Origin: Flavobacterium sp.
GTDB taxonomy: Bacteria > Bacteroidota > Bacteroidia > Flavobacteriales > Flavobacteriaceae
DNA: 64,000 nucleotides
Assembly: GCA_016721735.1 (NCBI GenBank)
Contig: JADKHM010000014.1
Coordinates: 10,068 to 74,067, forward strand
Direction: 5' to 3'
In this document: piece after piece, positions 27,243 to 34,725 of the stretch
Position numbering within the stretch: the stretch's first letter is position 1
Layout of the letters: every line of letters starts with the position of its first letter
The notes under the pieces: generated by a model
What the model was told of the DNA's origin: nothing
Seen by the model: the letters and a program-made list of their open reading frames with translations, nothing else
The model's database searches: none
Program-made: the position numbers and the translations under genes

Positions 27243-28277
27243 TTAGAAATTGAGGATTTTGTTGCTTTGCTCCAGATGCATGTGGTATTCTTTCATGCCG
27301 GCCTTTCTACTCAAGTAAGGAAATCCTTTTCGATTGTTGGCGACGCTAATCTCGAACATATAACGAATGTGTCGCGTTAACTCTTTCCAAGCAAAAAAGA
27401 TGGAATGTTTCGGATCGTAGATGTGGGTAGGTTCACTTGCGGCGCCGTTCAATTCGACGACAGCGAAGTTTTTTCCTTGTTCGAGTTCATCTAAAGTGCT
27501 GTACATCAAATCCAATCGACCGAAATAAAACTCCGGAATTTGAAGACACATTTCGTTGATGACATCAGTCAGTTTTGGAGATATCCAATGGCTGAAATCT
27601 AGGAATTTGGCACCGCGAATATGATTGCCATAAGGCACTAAATTGCGTTGCTCTCCGTCGGCCAAAACGGTTTGCAAATCTGCTCCGTATTCTTTTTGCA
27701 AGACTTTGAGTTGGAGTTCATGTCGCGGATCTTTCTTGATCAAAGTTTCAATCGTTGATTTTCCGTCGCCAGTGACAATTAGGAATTCTTTGCCGACAAT
27801 TCCAGTAATTCTGCCTTTCTTTTCGTGTGGAAAGCGCACATAGAAAATCCCGATTTCGTTGGAATACGGAATTAAATCTTGCAGTAAATAATCAAAATTT
27901 ACTTTGTCGTGATAGGCTTTTAGTTCGGCTTCATTGTGAATTTTCTTCACTGCCGAACCTCGCAACCCAATATCAGGTTTGGCAATTATTGGATAATTGA
28001 ATTGGTATTCGTTGAAACGGTCTAACACTAGCTCAAAAGAAGTGTTTTCTTTGATTAACTCCGTTTTCGGATAATATATTTTTGGAATCAGATTGTAGAT
28101 TTCCTTTTTCGATTCCATGATAAAGCCGCCATTTTTGATGGATGGATTAGACGCATTGAAAAAGAAAATGGTTCTAGCTTTCAGCGCATAATACGCCCAT
28201 TGAAAATAGATCGGTATGTACACCACGTGCATTGGCCAATATTCCCAGTGGAGTAGTTTATGTAGGAAGAGTTTCAA
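27243..28277 (-). CDS. ATP-grasp-like protein of unknown substrate
   Basis: About 344 residues if it starts at the TTG at 28277 (LKLFLHKLLHWEYWPMHVVY); the longer frame to 28334 is translated repeat DNA. ATP-grasp-like elements are YPIIAKPDIGLRGSAVKKI (nucleotide-binding loop), LLQDLIPYSNEIGIFYVRFP, and a late metal-ligand-like segment AVVELNGAASEPTHIYDP. A hydrophobic stretch near the N-terminus (VVYIPIYFQWAYYALKA) may attach it to the membrane. Similar genes in Flavobacteriia are usually called D-Ala-D-Ala ligase-like or hypothetical. It is likely to join two small molecules with ATP; the substrates cannot be inferred. Coupled with the LysE-like gene. Confidence 0.7.
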   Translation of the reverse strand: MKLFLHKLLHWEYWPMHVVYIPIYFQWAYYALKARTIFFFNASNPSIKNGGFIMESKKEIYNLIPKIYYPKTELIKENTSFELVLDRFNEYQFNYPIIAKPDIGLRGSAVKKIHNEAELKAYHDKVNFDYLLQDLIPYSNEIGIFYVRFPHEKKGRITGIVGKEFLIVTGDGKSTIETLIKKDPRHELQLKVLQKEYGADLQTVLADGEQRNLVPYGNHIRGAKFLDFSHWISPKLTDVINEMCLQIPEFYFGRLDLMYSTLDELEQGKNFAVVELNGAASEPTHIYDPKHSIFFAWKELTRHIRYMFEISVANNRKGFPYLSRKAGMKEYHMHLEQSNKILNF

Positions 28278-28307
28278 ATTAGTTGTGGGTTGTGGGTCGT
28301 CGGTTGT

Positions 28308-28492
28308 GGGTTGCGTGAGTGATGGCAGCGGCATCCTTTTTATCCTGAACTCGTTTCAGGATCTTTAGATTTTTTAGACGTTCTTCTGGAGATCCTGAAA
28401 CGAGTTCAGGATAAAAAGATATAGCGGACAGCACGACGGCGCCTGATATTATTTGACATAAGTCTTGTTGTTCTTGCGCCGGCACGCCCCAA
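28308..28492 (-). repeat. Interspersed palindromic repeat element (copy e) with a nested 29-bp perfect inverted repeat
   Basis: Outer blocks GTTGCGTGAGTGATGGCAGC and GGCACGCCCC belong to the same family as the copy at 3584-3710. The centre is occupied by a separate perfect inverted repeat: arms 28336-28364 and 28390-28418, 29 bp each, containing CCTGAACTCGTTTCAGG. One repeat therefore sits inside the loop of another. Confidence 0.65.
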
Positions 28493-29201
28493 TTAGACAT
28501 GAATAAACGTATTTGAGAATTCTTTTTGTTCTATTAAATCGTGGTGCATGACCGTGATTTTGTTTTGCTCGATGACACTTTGCGTGATGCTAAGCGTTTT
28601 GAGTTTATCGTTTCTGTTGATGATGAGTCCATGTTGTGCATTATCAGCCTCAGTGTAACGATGAAAATGAAACATTTCTTCAAACGTCACTTCAGGTTTG
28701 GTGTCTAAAAATGTAGCAAACCATTGCGCTCTTTGCTGGCGGATTTCCTGTGCATACAGCGTCGAAGAAGACCAAATATGATTCTCGTTGGAATCTAGTT
28801 CTAAGGTGTTTTTCTCGGTTCCGTTCCACCGCAATTGATAGAGTTTTTGGTCTTGGAATAAGACGATGGTAAACGGTTCAACGTTCTCTAAATCGATTTC
28901 CTGCCAAGCGGCGATTGCCGATGTTGCGCTGAACAAATCTAAGACAATGAGGCCGCGGCTTCTTCGGTATGGCGGATTCCATTGGTGTTTTTCTTCCGCG
29001 CCGTTGAGCAGGACGAGCACATTGGCGTTTTCATCTACGACGTACCAAGTTCCACCCGCTTTGGGGTCTTTTGGGAAAAAATAAATTTTTTTGATTGACC
29101 AAGTAATTCCTAGGTTCCACCGCTGGACGTGCTACTTGCTCGTCGCGATTGGAAGTGATGATTATTTTGCCTTGAGAATGTACAAAACTTACTGTGCACA
29201 T
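28493..29201 (-). CDS. NRDE family protein (TANGO2-like), frameshifted
   Basis: The true start is ATG at 29201, giving MCTVSFVHSQGKIIITSNRD, the NRDE family N-terminus with the catalytic-like cysteine at position 2 and the name-giving NRDE motif at 18-21. The frame then breaks in the seven-T run at 29086-29092 (plus strand); one base fewer restores FPKDPKAGGTWYVVDENANV and joins the remaining 170 codons. The family includes eukaryotic TANGO2; function is not established. The start overlaps the end of the DinB gene by 13 bp, so this is the last gene of the DoxX-DinB-NRDE unit. Confidence 0.82.
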
Positions 29202-29677
29202 TTTTTTCTGTATTCGATGGTGGAACGGGCGACGCCAAAATTCTCGTTGACTTCGAGTTTGCCATTCATTAGGATAGCGACTTTGATCAGCGCTTGGTGG
29301 TGAATGCAGTGTTCTAGATTGTATAGTAATTCTCGAAAATAGTTGCTTTCGATGCGGATTTCTTCTCCATCAACAATTTGCTGTAGTTCTATTTTCTTGT
29401 TTTCTTTATCAAGGGAATTTTGAATTTCTTTGATTTGAGTGATAGCAAATTCAGAATTGGTTTGAATTAACTTATTGCGTTGGCGTTGGTCATAGTTCAC
29501 GACTCCAGTTTCGTATTGCGAATTCAAGCATTGAAACATTTCGATGATGTGTCTGGTATGTTCGCCAATTGTTGCATTGCTCAATTCGTGACATGGATGC
29601 GCGTAATCTGCATCGGAAATCTGCTCGAGCAAATCGTTTAATTCTTGTAAACTATGATGAATAGATGGTAACAACAT
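29189..29677 (-). CDS. DinB-like superfamily protein
   Basis: 162 residues forming a mostly helical protein. Three histidine-bearing segments fit the metal site of DinB/YfiT four-helix bundles: IGEHTRHIIEMF near residue 40, the ELLYNLEHCIHHQALIKVAI segment near 115-135, and an N-terminal HHSLQELNDLL helix. Members include thiol-transferases of low-molecular-weight-thiol pathways and DNA-damage-induced proteins, but most have no known role. It starts four bases after the DoxX stop and overlaps the NRDE gene, so the three genes are one operon. Confidence 0.78.
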   Translation of the reverse strand: MLLPSIHHSLQELNDLLEQISDADYAHPCHELSNATIGEHTRHIIEMFQCLNSQYETGVVNYDQRQRNKLIQTNSEFAITQIKEIQNSLDKENKKIELQQIVDGEEIRIESNYFRELLYNLEHCIHHQALIKVAILMNGKLEVNENFGVARSTIEYRKKCAQ

Positions 29678-29681
29678 GATT

Positions 29682-30071
29682 TTACAATTGAAACTTTAAT
29701 AGACCTTGAATTTTATCTCTGTTTTGAAATACTAGTATTGCACAACAAATAAACGTAATTATTGCCAAAATAAAAAGTGTTCCGCCATCGTTTTTTACAA
29801 CAATTCCTAAGAAAACCAGATGAGATAAAATAGCACCAGCCATGGTTCCTAATCCCATTAGCGCGCCGAGTAATGTGGTCCGTGGAATGAGAATCAAGAT
29901 TGAGGCAATCAATTCGACGACACCTGAGCCAATGCGACCAAATGGTTCTGCACCAAGTGTTGAAAATATATAAACGCTTTCTTCTGCGCCGGTAAATTTA
30001 AAATAAAGCGTTTGTACCAAAATGACTACCGCTGTGAGTTTGATGATCCACGTAAATATGTTGTTTTTCAT
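29682..30071 (-). CDS. DoxX family membrane protein
   Basis: 129 residues with four membrane spans. TLYFKFTGAEESVYIFSTLG, GSGVVELIASILILIPRTTLLGA and GAILSHLVFLGIV match DoxX/DoxD-like small membrane proteins, which have been associated with thiosulfate oxidation in archaea and with redox stress complexes in other bacteria. It heads the DoxX-DinB-NRDE operon. The YHS gene lies 107 bp upstream, separated by GACAAC word repeats, so read-through from the Crp/Fnr-type promoter there is possible. Confidence 0.8.
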   Translation of the reverse strand: MKNNIFTWIIKLTAVVILVQTLYFKFTGAEESVYIFSTLGAEPFGRIGSGVVELIASILILIPRTTLLGALMGLGTMAGAILSHLVFLGIVVKNDGGTLFILAIITFICCAILVFQNRDKIQGLLKFQL

Positions 30072-30082
30072 GATTATTATTT

Positions 30083-30179
30083 TATTTGAAAATGAGTTGA
30101 TTTGAAAATTTGAAAATGGGAGCTAGATTGCTGTTTTTGAAAGCTGACAACCGACAACTGACAACTGACAACTGACAAC
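30083..30179 (-). repeat. Two word repeats: TTTGAAAATG and GACAACT types
   Basis: From 30083 to 30120 the unit GATTTGAAAATTTGAAAATG recurs; from 30143 to 30179 five copies of GACAACC/T stand in line. Both families recur in the rRNA spacer at 61779-61810 and 62022-62047. Confidence 0.6.
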
Positions 30180-30640
30180 TAATTAATAATCTTCTTCCAA
30201 TTGGCATCCGCTTTTTTCTTCAAGTTTGTTTCGTCTTTGTTCCAACTTTTTAAGGTATTGTTGAAGTAAGCGTTGTAGAATAAGTTGAGTTTTCCGTCGA
30301 CAATTTTGAAAGTTTCTGGATCAATTTCTACTTTCTCTCCAGTTGATCCCATGGCATAAGCACACCATCCGCCGTATTGTGGCTCGAAGCTCGCTGGGTT
30401 TTTAGCGAAAGCGTCTTTGTTGGCTTGCGAAGAAAAATAGTAGATGACACCTTCGTAGGAACTAGCGATAGTCGACTTGCCTTTTATCGCTTTCTTTTGC
30501 GTGAAATACGCTACAGGATCGTAACCTTGAATAGCGACTTTTTTTTCTAGATTGAATTCTGACGTTCTTTTTGCAGCTGTTTGTGCAAAGGTTGTTGCAG
30601 ATAGTAAGGCAACGAATAAGATTAAGATTGATTTTTTCAT
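30179..30640 (-). CDS. YHS domain-containing exported protein (copy 1)
   Basis: 153 residues with signal peptide MKKSILILFVALLSATTFAQ. The YHS domain covers about residues 33-110: VAIQGYDPVAYFTQKKAIKG, YYFSSQANKDAFAKNP, then PQYGGWCAYAMGS with a single conserved cysteine. YHS modules are thought to bind metal or to serve redox partners; a periplasmic location is expected. It is expressed from a promoter with a Crp/Fnr-type site (30726-30739). A paralogue lies immediately upstream at 30762-31189. Function within the cluster is unknown. Confidence 0.88.
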   Translation of the reverse strand: MKKSILILFVALLSATTFAQTAAKRTSEFNLEKKVAIQGYDPVAYFTQKKAIKGKSTIASSYEGVIYYFSSQANKDAFAKNPASFEPQYGGWCAYAMGSTGEKVEIDPETFKIVDGKLNLFYNAYFNNTLKSWNKDETNLKKKADANWKKIIN

Positions 30641-30695
30641 TTTTTTAGATTTTAATTTGTCTTTTAAATTTAGATTGATTTTTAATTTCTTGAGA

Positions 30696-30739
30696 CAAAG
30701 ATAAAGTGCGATAAAAAAGTGTTTTGTCTGCTACTTTAC
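30696..30739 (-). promoter_or_regulatory. Promoter of YHS gene 1 with Crp/Fnr-type operator
   Basis: On the minus strand a TATCTTTG -7 box (30696-30703) has no TTG at -33. The 14-base site GTAAAGTAGCAGAC (30726-30739) begins exactly 36 bp before the -7 box, putting its centre near -41. The same layout precedes the DM13 gene (32556-32599). GT-N4-TA-N4-AC is symmetric about TA, the size expected for a Crp/Fnr dimer site. Confidence 0.6.
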
Positions 30740-30761
30740 TTTTGAAAACAATTTGTTGGAA

Positions 30762-31189
30762 TTATTTTCCCTTTTTTATTTTTTCCCAGGTTTTACTGGC
30801 TTTTTCAATACGGTTTTTTTGATCTTTCAACCACATCTCTTTAACATCTAGATTGTAGTTTAGGTATAACTTATTATCGACGATAGTAAATGCTTCTGGT
30901 TGAATTGGTGCTTTGTATCCTTCGGACATTCCATAGGCACAATAACCTCCAAATTGTGGAATATAATGTTCCGGGTTTTTTAAGAAAAGCGTCTTATTGT
31001 CCACTGAGGAAAAGTAATAGCTGGCTCCGTTGAACTCAGAATTGATTTCTTTCTTTCCTTCGATGGCTTTGTTACTTTCAAAATAAGCAACAGGATCATA
31101 GCCTTGAATCGCTATTTTGTTTTTAGATTAGTTTGAGCAACGATGAAATTTGTGGTTAATGCTATAAATAAAAAGATTAGATTTTTCAT
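30762..31189 (-). CDS. YHS domain-containing exported protein (copy 2), frameshifted
   Basis: The start ATG at 31189 gives signal peptide MKNLIFLFIALTTNFIVAQ. The frame breaks in the T run at 31120-31124; one added base restores KIAIQGYDPVAYFESNKAIE, followed by YYFSSVDNKTLFLKNPEHY and PQFGGYCAYGMSEGYKAP with the conserved cysteine. The restored protein has about 142 residues and is clearly homologous to copy 1. It is the third gene of the DM13-barrel-YHS operon (24 bp after the barrel gene). The break matches a homopolymer error. Confidence 0.78.
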
Positions 31190-31212
31190 AATTAGTTAAG
31201 GTATCAATGTTA

Positions 31213-32112
31213 TTAAAATGAATATTGGTATTGCAAGCCAAGAACAAAACTTCGCGTCAAGCCATCAGGTCTGATATCGCTCACTACAAAAGGCGATGCA
31301 AGTGACAACTCGACTTGATTTTGCTTGTTGATGTGATAGGTACTTATGAGGTTTCCATTAACCGTCAGACCAGCAGATCCTTGGATAATTTCTCTTTGTC
31401 CAAAAATATTTTCAAAGGAATCTTCTCCAAGGTGGTAAATAAATAAGACGTTGGGTTTAAAAGAAAATTTCGAATGTGGCAAAGTCAGTTCATAAGTAGC
31501 GCGAAGCAACGCATCGGGTTTGCGCTCAAACAAATTGGTGGATGGAAAATCGGTGGTACCTGAATACTCCGCGAAATAAGAATTCTTGTTCAAATTGACC
31601 ACTGGAATTTGCAATGCGGCATTAAAATCCCATTGTTTATAATGAAGATTGGTTCCCACGAACGCATCGACAGTTCCCAAACTCGACTGATAATCGAGCG
31701 GCAAAGGATAACCATTTATTTTTAGATTAGAAGCGGTAAAAGGGAATTTCAATCCTAGAAGCGTACTCCATTGTTTTTGATTCTTTTCTTTGAAAGAATA
31801 GTTTCCAATGAGGAACGCATCTCCGAATTGCGTTCGAGTTCCAAAGCTTCCGTTGGCAGTTGATAAGGTCACTTTACTGGTAAACGCAAAATGTTGATTG
31901 AATCGCTTGGTATACGAAATGTAGTGCGACAAATACTGCACATCTGCTTCGCCTAGACTATAGATGGATGCATATTCCAGACTGTTTTTGAACTGTTCTT
32001 TTTCGTCTGTAAATCCTTTGTTGATGGAGCAAATCCCCGCGTCACTGCAACCTTGGGAACTAGCTACAGTTGAAAACACGAAACCAATTAGAATCAAAAA
32101 TGTATTTTTCAT
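31213..32112 (-). CDS. Outer-membrane beta-barrel protein of unknown function
   Basis: 299 residues from the ATG at 32112 (MKNTFLILIGFVFSTVASSQ), six bases after the DM13 stop; the longer frame reads back into DM13. After the signal peptide comes GCSDAGICSINKG with a cysteine pair, then about 12 alternating amphipathic strands (for example YISYTKRFNQHFAFTSKVTL) and the terminal strand LGLQYQYSF ending in aromatic F, typical of outer-membrane barrels. Function is not known to me; the N-terminal CxxxxxC pair could carry a disulfide or bind a metal. Confidence 0.72.
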   Translation of the reverse strand: MKNTFLILIGFVFSTVASSQGCSDAGICSINKGFTDEKEQFKNSLEYASIYSLGEADVQYLSHYISYTKRFNQHFAFTSKVTLSTANGSFGTRTQFGDAFLIGNYSFKEKNQKQWSTLLGLKFPFTASNLKINGYPLPLDYQSSLGTVDAFVGTNLHYKQWDFNAALQIPVVNLNKNSYFAEYSGTTDFPSTNLFERKPDALLRATYELTLPHSKFSFKPNVLFIYHLGEDSFENIFGQREIIQGSAGLTVNGNLISTYHINKQNQVELSLASPFVVSDIRPDGLTRSFVLGLQYQYSF

Positions 32113-32117
32113 AGTGC

Positions 32118-32534
32118 TTAATTTGAAGTTAATGCGGCAATCGCAAACAAATGATTGTACTGCTGACAATGGATTAAAACATGTGAATAAGCGGAAACAT
32201 CCACTGTACTTGGTATTGGATAGACCGTTTGAGAGGTCAAGTTACCGAGGTTTACAAAGTCGGATGGTGTTGCCGCTTTAGACAAGTAGACTTTTAGATC
32301 GGGACCGTTTGAGACACTAAAATCCTCTAGGTTGACTTTGTACTGTCCGTCTTCTAGATAGATTTTCGCTTCTCCACTAACGGAAATTCCAGAGGTCGGG
32401 ACGAAAACCCCAGAATATTTCAATGCTGCAATTGGATTGAGCACCACTTTTTCCCGATCTTTCGTAAGTGGTCCTTCTTCTTGGCACGAAACCAAGCTGA
32501 GTAAGACAGGCAATAAATAAAGAATTTTTTTCAT
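32118..32534 (-). CDS. DM13 domain-containing lipoprotein
   Basis: 138 residues from the ATG at 32534. MKKILYLLPVLLSLVSCQEE gives a lipobox with Cys17. The DM13 domain covers about residues 40-135, with GEAKIYLEDGQYKVNLEDFS, NGPDLKVYLSKA and AYSHVLIHCQQYNHLFAIA; the HC pair near the end is the proposed redox or ligand site. DM13 domains have been suggested to act in electron transfer. It is the first gene of a three-gene operon (DM13, barrel, YHS) with a Crp/Fnr-type site in its promoter, and the Crp/Fnr gene lies just upstream. Confidence 0.82.
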   Translation of the reverse strand: MKKILYLLPVLLSLVSCQEEGPLTKDREKVVLNPIAALKYSGVFVPTSGISVSGEAKIYLEDGQYKVNLEDFSVSNGPDLKVYLSKAATPSDFVNLGNLTSQTVYPIPSTVDVSAYSHVLIHCQQYNHLFAIAALTSN

Positions 32535-32555
32535 AGTAGTTGTATTTTTATAATA

Positions 32556-32599
32556 CAAACGTACTATGAGCTAGATTGGTTTTTTGTCGGGTAGTTTAC
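32556..32599 (-). promoter_or_regulatory. Promoter of the DM13 operon with Crp/Fnr-type operator
   Basis: On the minus strand TACGTTTG (32556-32563) is a -7 box without a TTG at -33. The site GTAAACTACCCGAC (32586-32599) begins 36 bp before it. Allowing for the extension ACAAAA downstream, 17 of 22 positions agree with the YHS promoter site, and the spacing is identical. Confidence 0.6.
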
Positions 32600-32617
32600 A
32601 TTAAAAGAAAAATTATC

Positions 32618-33295
32618 TTATAATTTAGAAAAATCATCTATCAAGATTTCTTTTCGAGCGTAAAATATCAATTGCTTCTCCTCCATTTCGTTGAGTAATT
32701 GGGTTGCAGTTTGACGTGAGGTACCGATGATTTGAGCGATATCGGCTTGGGTGAGGTAATTGTCGATGGTGACTTTGTTGCCGTTGAATTTGCCTTCCCG
32801 TTCTGCCCATTCTTTGATAAAAGTGTGCAATCGGGTTTTGGCATCTTTAGAAATCAGGTTGGAGTAACTGTTTTTGATGCGCTTCATTTTCAAACCTACA
32901 AACTTGGTGTAAGTCAATGCTAAGTTGGGGTTTTGCAACATCAAATTTTCAAAATCAGATAGTAAGAAACTGCAAATAATCACTTCCTCTGTCAATGCTT
33001 TGGCGTATTCGCTGGAATTTTTGTCACTTTCTAAAGTCAATTCGCCAAACAAATCACCTTTTTGAATGATGTCTTTGATGGTTTCGTTGCCTTCTTCATC
33101 AATTTCGACGATTTTGATATTGCCTTTTTTGAGCAGAAATATTCTTGGGACTTCGCTAGAGGAAAAATAAATGACATCTCCTTTTTTAGCTTTTTTAAAT
33201 CCGGTAATGATACACAATTGCTTCACTTGAGACATGCTCAGCGTCCAAAATAACTTGTGATCACGCAAGTACCAATATTTCAATTCTTCTGACAT
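32618..33295 (-). CDS. Crp/Fnr family transcriptional regulator
   Basis: 225 residues. An N-terminal cyclic-nucleotide-binding-fold domain (KKGDVIYFSSSEVPRIFLLK, then GDLFGELTLESDKN) is followed by a long dimer helix and a winged-helix domain with LTQADIAQIIGTSRQTATQL, the recognition helix carrying SR-TA as in Crp/Fnr proteins. No cysteine cluster for an iron-sulfur centre is seen, so it is not Fnr proper; the effector is unknown. Its stop lies only 19 bp from the operator of the DM13 operon, which makes it the obvious candidate to bind there. Confidence 0.9.
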   Translation of the reverse strand: MSEELKYWYLRDHKLFWTLSMSQVKQLCIITGFKKAKKGDVIYFSSSEVPRIFLLKKGNIKIVEIDEEGNETIKDIIQKGDLFGELTLESDKNSSEYAKALTEEVIICSFLLSDFENLMLQNPNLALTYTKFVGLKMKRIKNSYSNLISKDAKTRLHTFIKEWAEREGKFNGNKVTIDNYLTQADIAQIIGTSRQTATQLLNEMEEKQLIFYARKEILIDDFSKL

Positions 33296-33336
33296 ACTAA
33301 AAATAAAATTACGATAAAGATCGACACGAATGTAAA

Positions 33337-33376
33337 CAAAAAACCCTTTCAGATTTATGTTCCGAAAGGGTTTTAT
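33337..33376 (-). terminator. Terminator after the acyl-CoA dehydrogenase
   Basis: AAACCCTTTC and GAAAGGGTTT form a 10-bp stem with flanking A and T runs, between the dehydrogenase stop and the Crp/Fnr start on the minus strand. Confidence 0.8.
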
Positions 33377-33392
33377 TTGCTATTTATTGAAT

Positions 33393-34532
33393 TTACGACA
33401 CCAATCCTCTTGAAATAACGATTCGTTGAATTTCAGAAGTTCCTTCATAGATTTGTGTGATTTTCGAATCGCGCATCATCCGTTCTACGTGGTATTCGGC
33501 AACATAACCGTTTCCTCCGTGAATTTGTACTGCTTCATTCGCTACTTCTAAAGCGATTTCAGAAGCATATAATTTCGCCATCGCTCCTGAATGCGAAATA
33601 TCTTTGCCTTCGTCTTTTTCGCAAGCAGCTTTCATGATGAGCAATCTAGCAGCTGTGATTTTGACATACATATCCGCCAACTTAAATGCAATCACTTGAT
33701 GATTGAAAATTTCTTTACCAAATGCTTTGCGTTCATGAGAATATTTTAAGGCCAATTCATAAGCACCCGTTGCGATACCAAGTGCTTGAGAAGCAATTCC
33801 AATACGACCACCATTGAGTACATTCATCGCGAAATTAAATCCAAACCCATCGGCACCAATACGGTTTTCTTTAGGCACTTTTACGTCGGTAAACATCAGC
33901 GAATGCGTATCAGAGCCGCGAATTCCCATTTTCTTTTCCTTTGGACCAACTTCAAAACCAGGCCACCCTTTTTCTACGATAAATGCGTTGATTCCTTTGT
34001 GTTTTTTCTCTACATCGGTTTGTGCAATCACTAGATAGGTAGAAGCAGTTGAACCATTGGTAATCCAGTTCTTGGTTCCGTTTAATAGATAATGGTCTCC
34101 CTTATCAATTGCTGTTGTTTTCTGTGAAGTCGCATCCGACCCCGCTTCTGGCTCCGACAAACAAAAAGCACCAATCACTTCGCCTTTTGCCAACGGAACT
34201 AGGTATTTCATTTTTTGTTCTTCGCTACAGTATTTCTCAATTCCGGCACAAACCAGCGAGTTATTCACAGACATGATTACTGCAGCAGATGCATCAACTT
34301 TAGCAATTTCGGTCATTGCCAAAACATACGACACGCTATCTAGACCTGAACCGCCATATTTCGGATCGACCATCATGCCCATAAAACCTAAATCAGCCAT
34401 CATTTTGACTTGTTCTGTGGGAAATTTAGAATGTTCGTCTCTTTCTATTACTCCTGGCAACAATTCAGCTTGAGCAAAATCTCGAGCGGCTTGTTGAATC
34501 ATCAAATGTTCTTCGGTAAGATTAAAATCCAT
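33393..34532 (-). CDS. Acyl-CoA dehydrogenase (short-chain/butyryl type)
   Basis: 379 residues, the normal size. The N-terminal helix MDFNLTEEHLMIQQAARDFA, the FAD-binding GAFCLSEPEAGSDATSQKT and the C-terminal QIHGGNGYVAEYHVERMMRD followed by IYEGTSEIQR are diagnostic; the glutamate of YEGTSE is the catalytic base in short- and medium-chain enzymes. It oxidises an acyl-CoA to the trans-2-enoyl-CoA in fatty acid or branched-chain amino acid breakdown, passing electrons to ETF. Single-gene unit with its own terminator. Chain-length preference is inferred only from overall similarity. Confidence 0.94.
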   Translation of the reverse strand: MDFNLTEEHLMIQQAARDFAQAELLPGVIERDEHSKFPTEQVKMMADLGFMGMMVDPKYGGSGLDSVSYVLAMTEIAKVDASAAVIMSVNNSLVCAGIEKYCSEEQKMKYLVPLAKGEVIGAFCLSEPEAGSDATSQKTTAIDKGDHYLLNGTKNWITNGSTASTYLVIAQTDVEKKHKGINAFIVEKGWPGFEVGPKEKKMGIRGSDTHSLMFTDVKVPKENRIGADGFGFNFAMNVLNGGRIGIASQALGIATGAYELALKYSHERKAFGKEIFNHQVIAFKLADMYVKITAARLLIMKAACEKDEGKDISHSGAMAKLYASEIALEVANEAVQIHGGNGYVAEYHVERMMRDSKITQIYEGTSEIQRIVISRGLVS

Positions 34533-34676
34533 GTGCTATATGCTAAAGTGGGACGTTTTTTTTTAATGTTTTCAAATGTATAATTTAAAAGTTAAAATTT
34601 CAAACGTTTTCGTATTTTTTGGGGATTGTTCAATTTGACTTCTTTTCTGAATTCTTCTCGCTCCTATTACAAAAAC

Positions 34677-34703
34677 AAAAAGCGCCTACAATCGCAGGTG
34701 CTT
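34677..34703 (-). terminator. Terminator after T9SS paralogue 1
   Basis: AAAGCGCCT and AGGTGCTTT form the stem (one G-T pair) around ACAATCGC. Near-identical hairpins follow the two other paralogues at 35829 and 36961. Confidence 0.75.
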
Positions 34704-34725
34704 TTCTCAATATTTTCAAAGTAAA

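Noticed and set aside
28278..28500. Reading frames through the repeat upstream of the ATP-grasp gene
   Set aside because: Both the extension of the ATP-grasp frame and the separate 73-codon frame translate repeat DNA.
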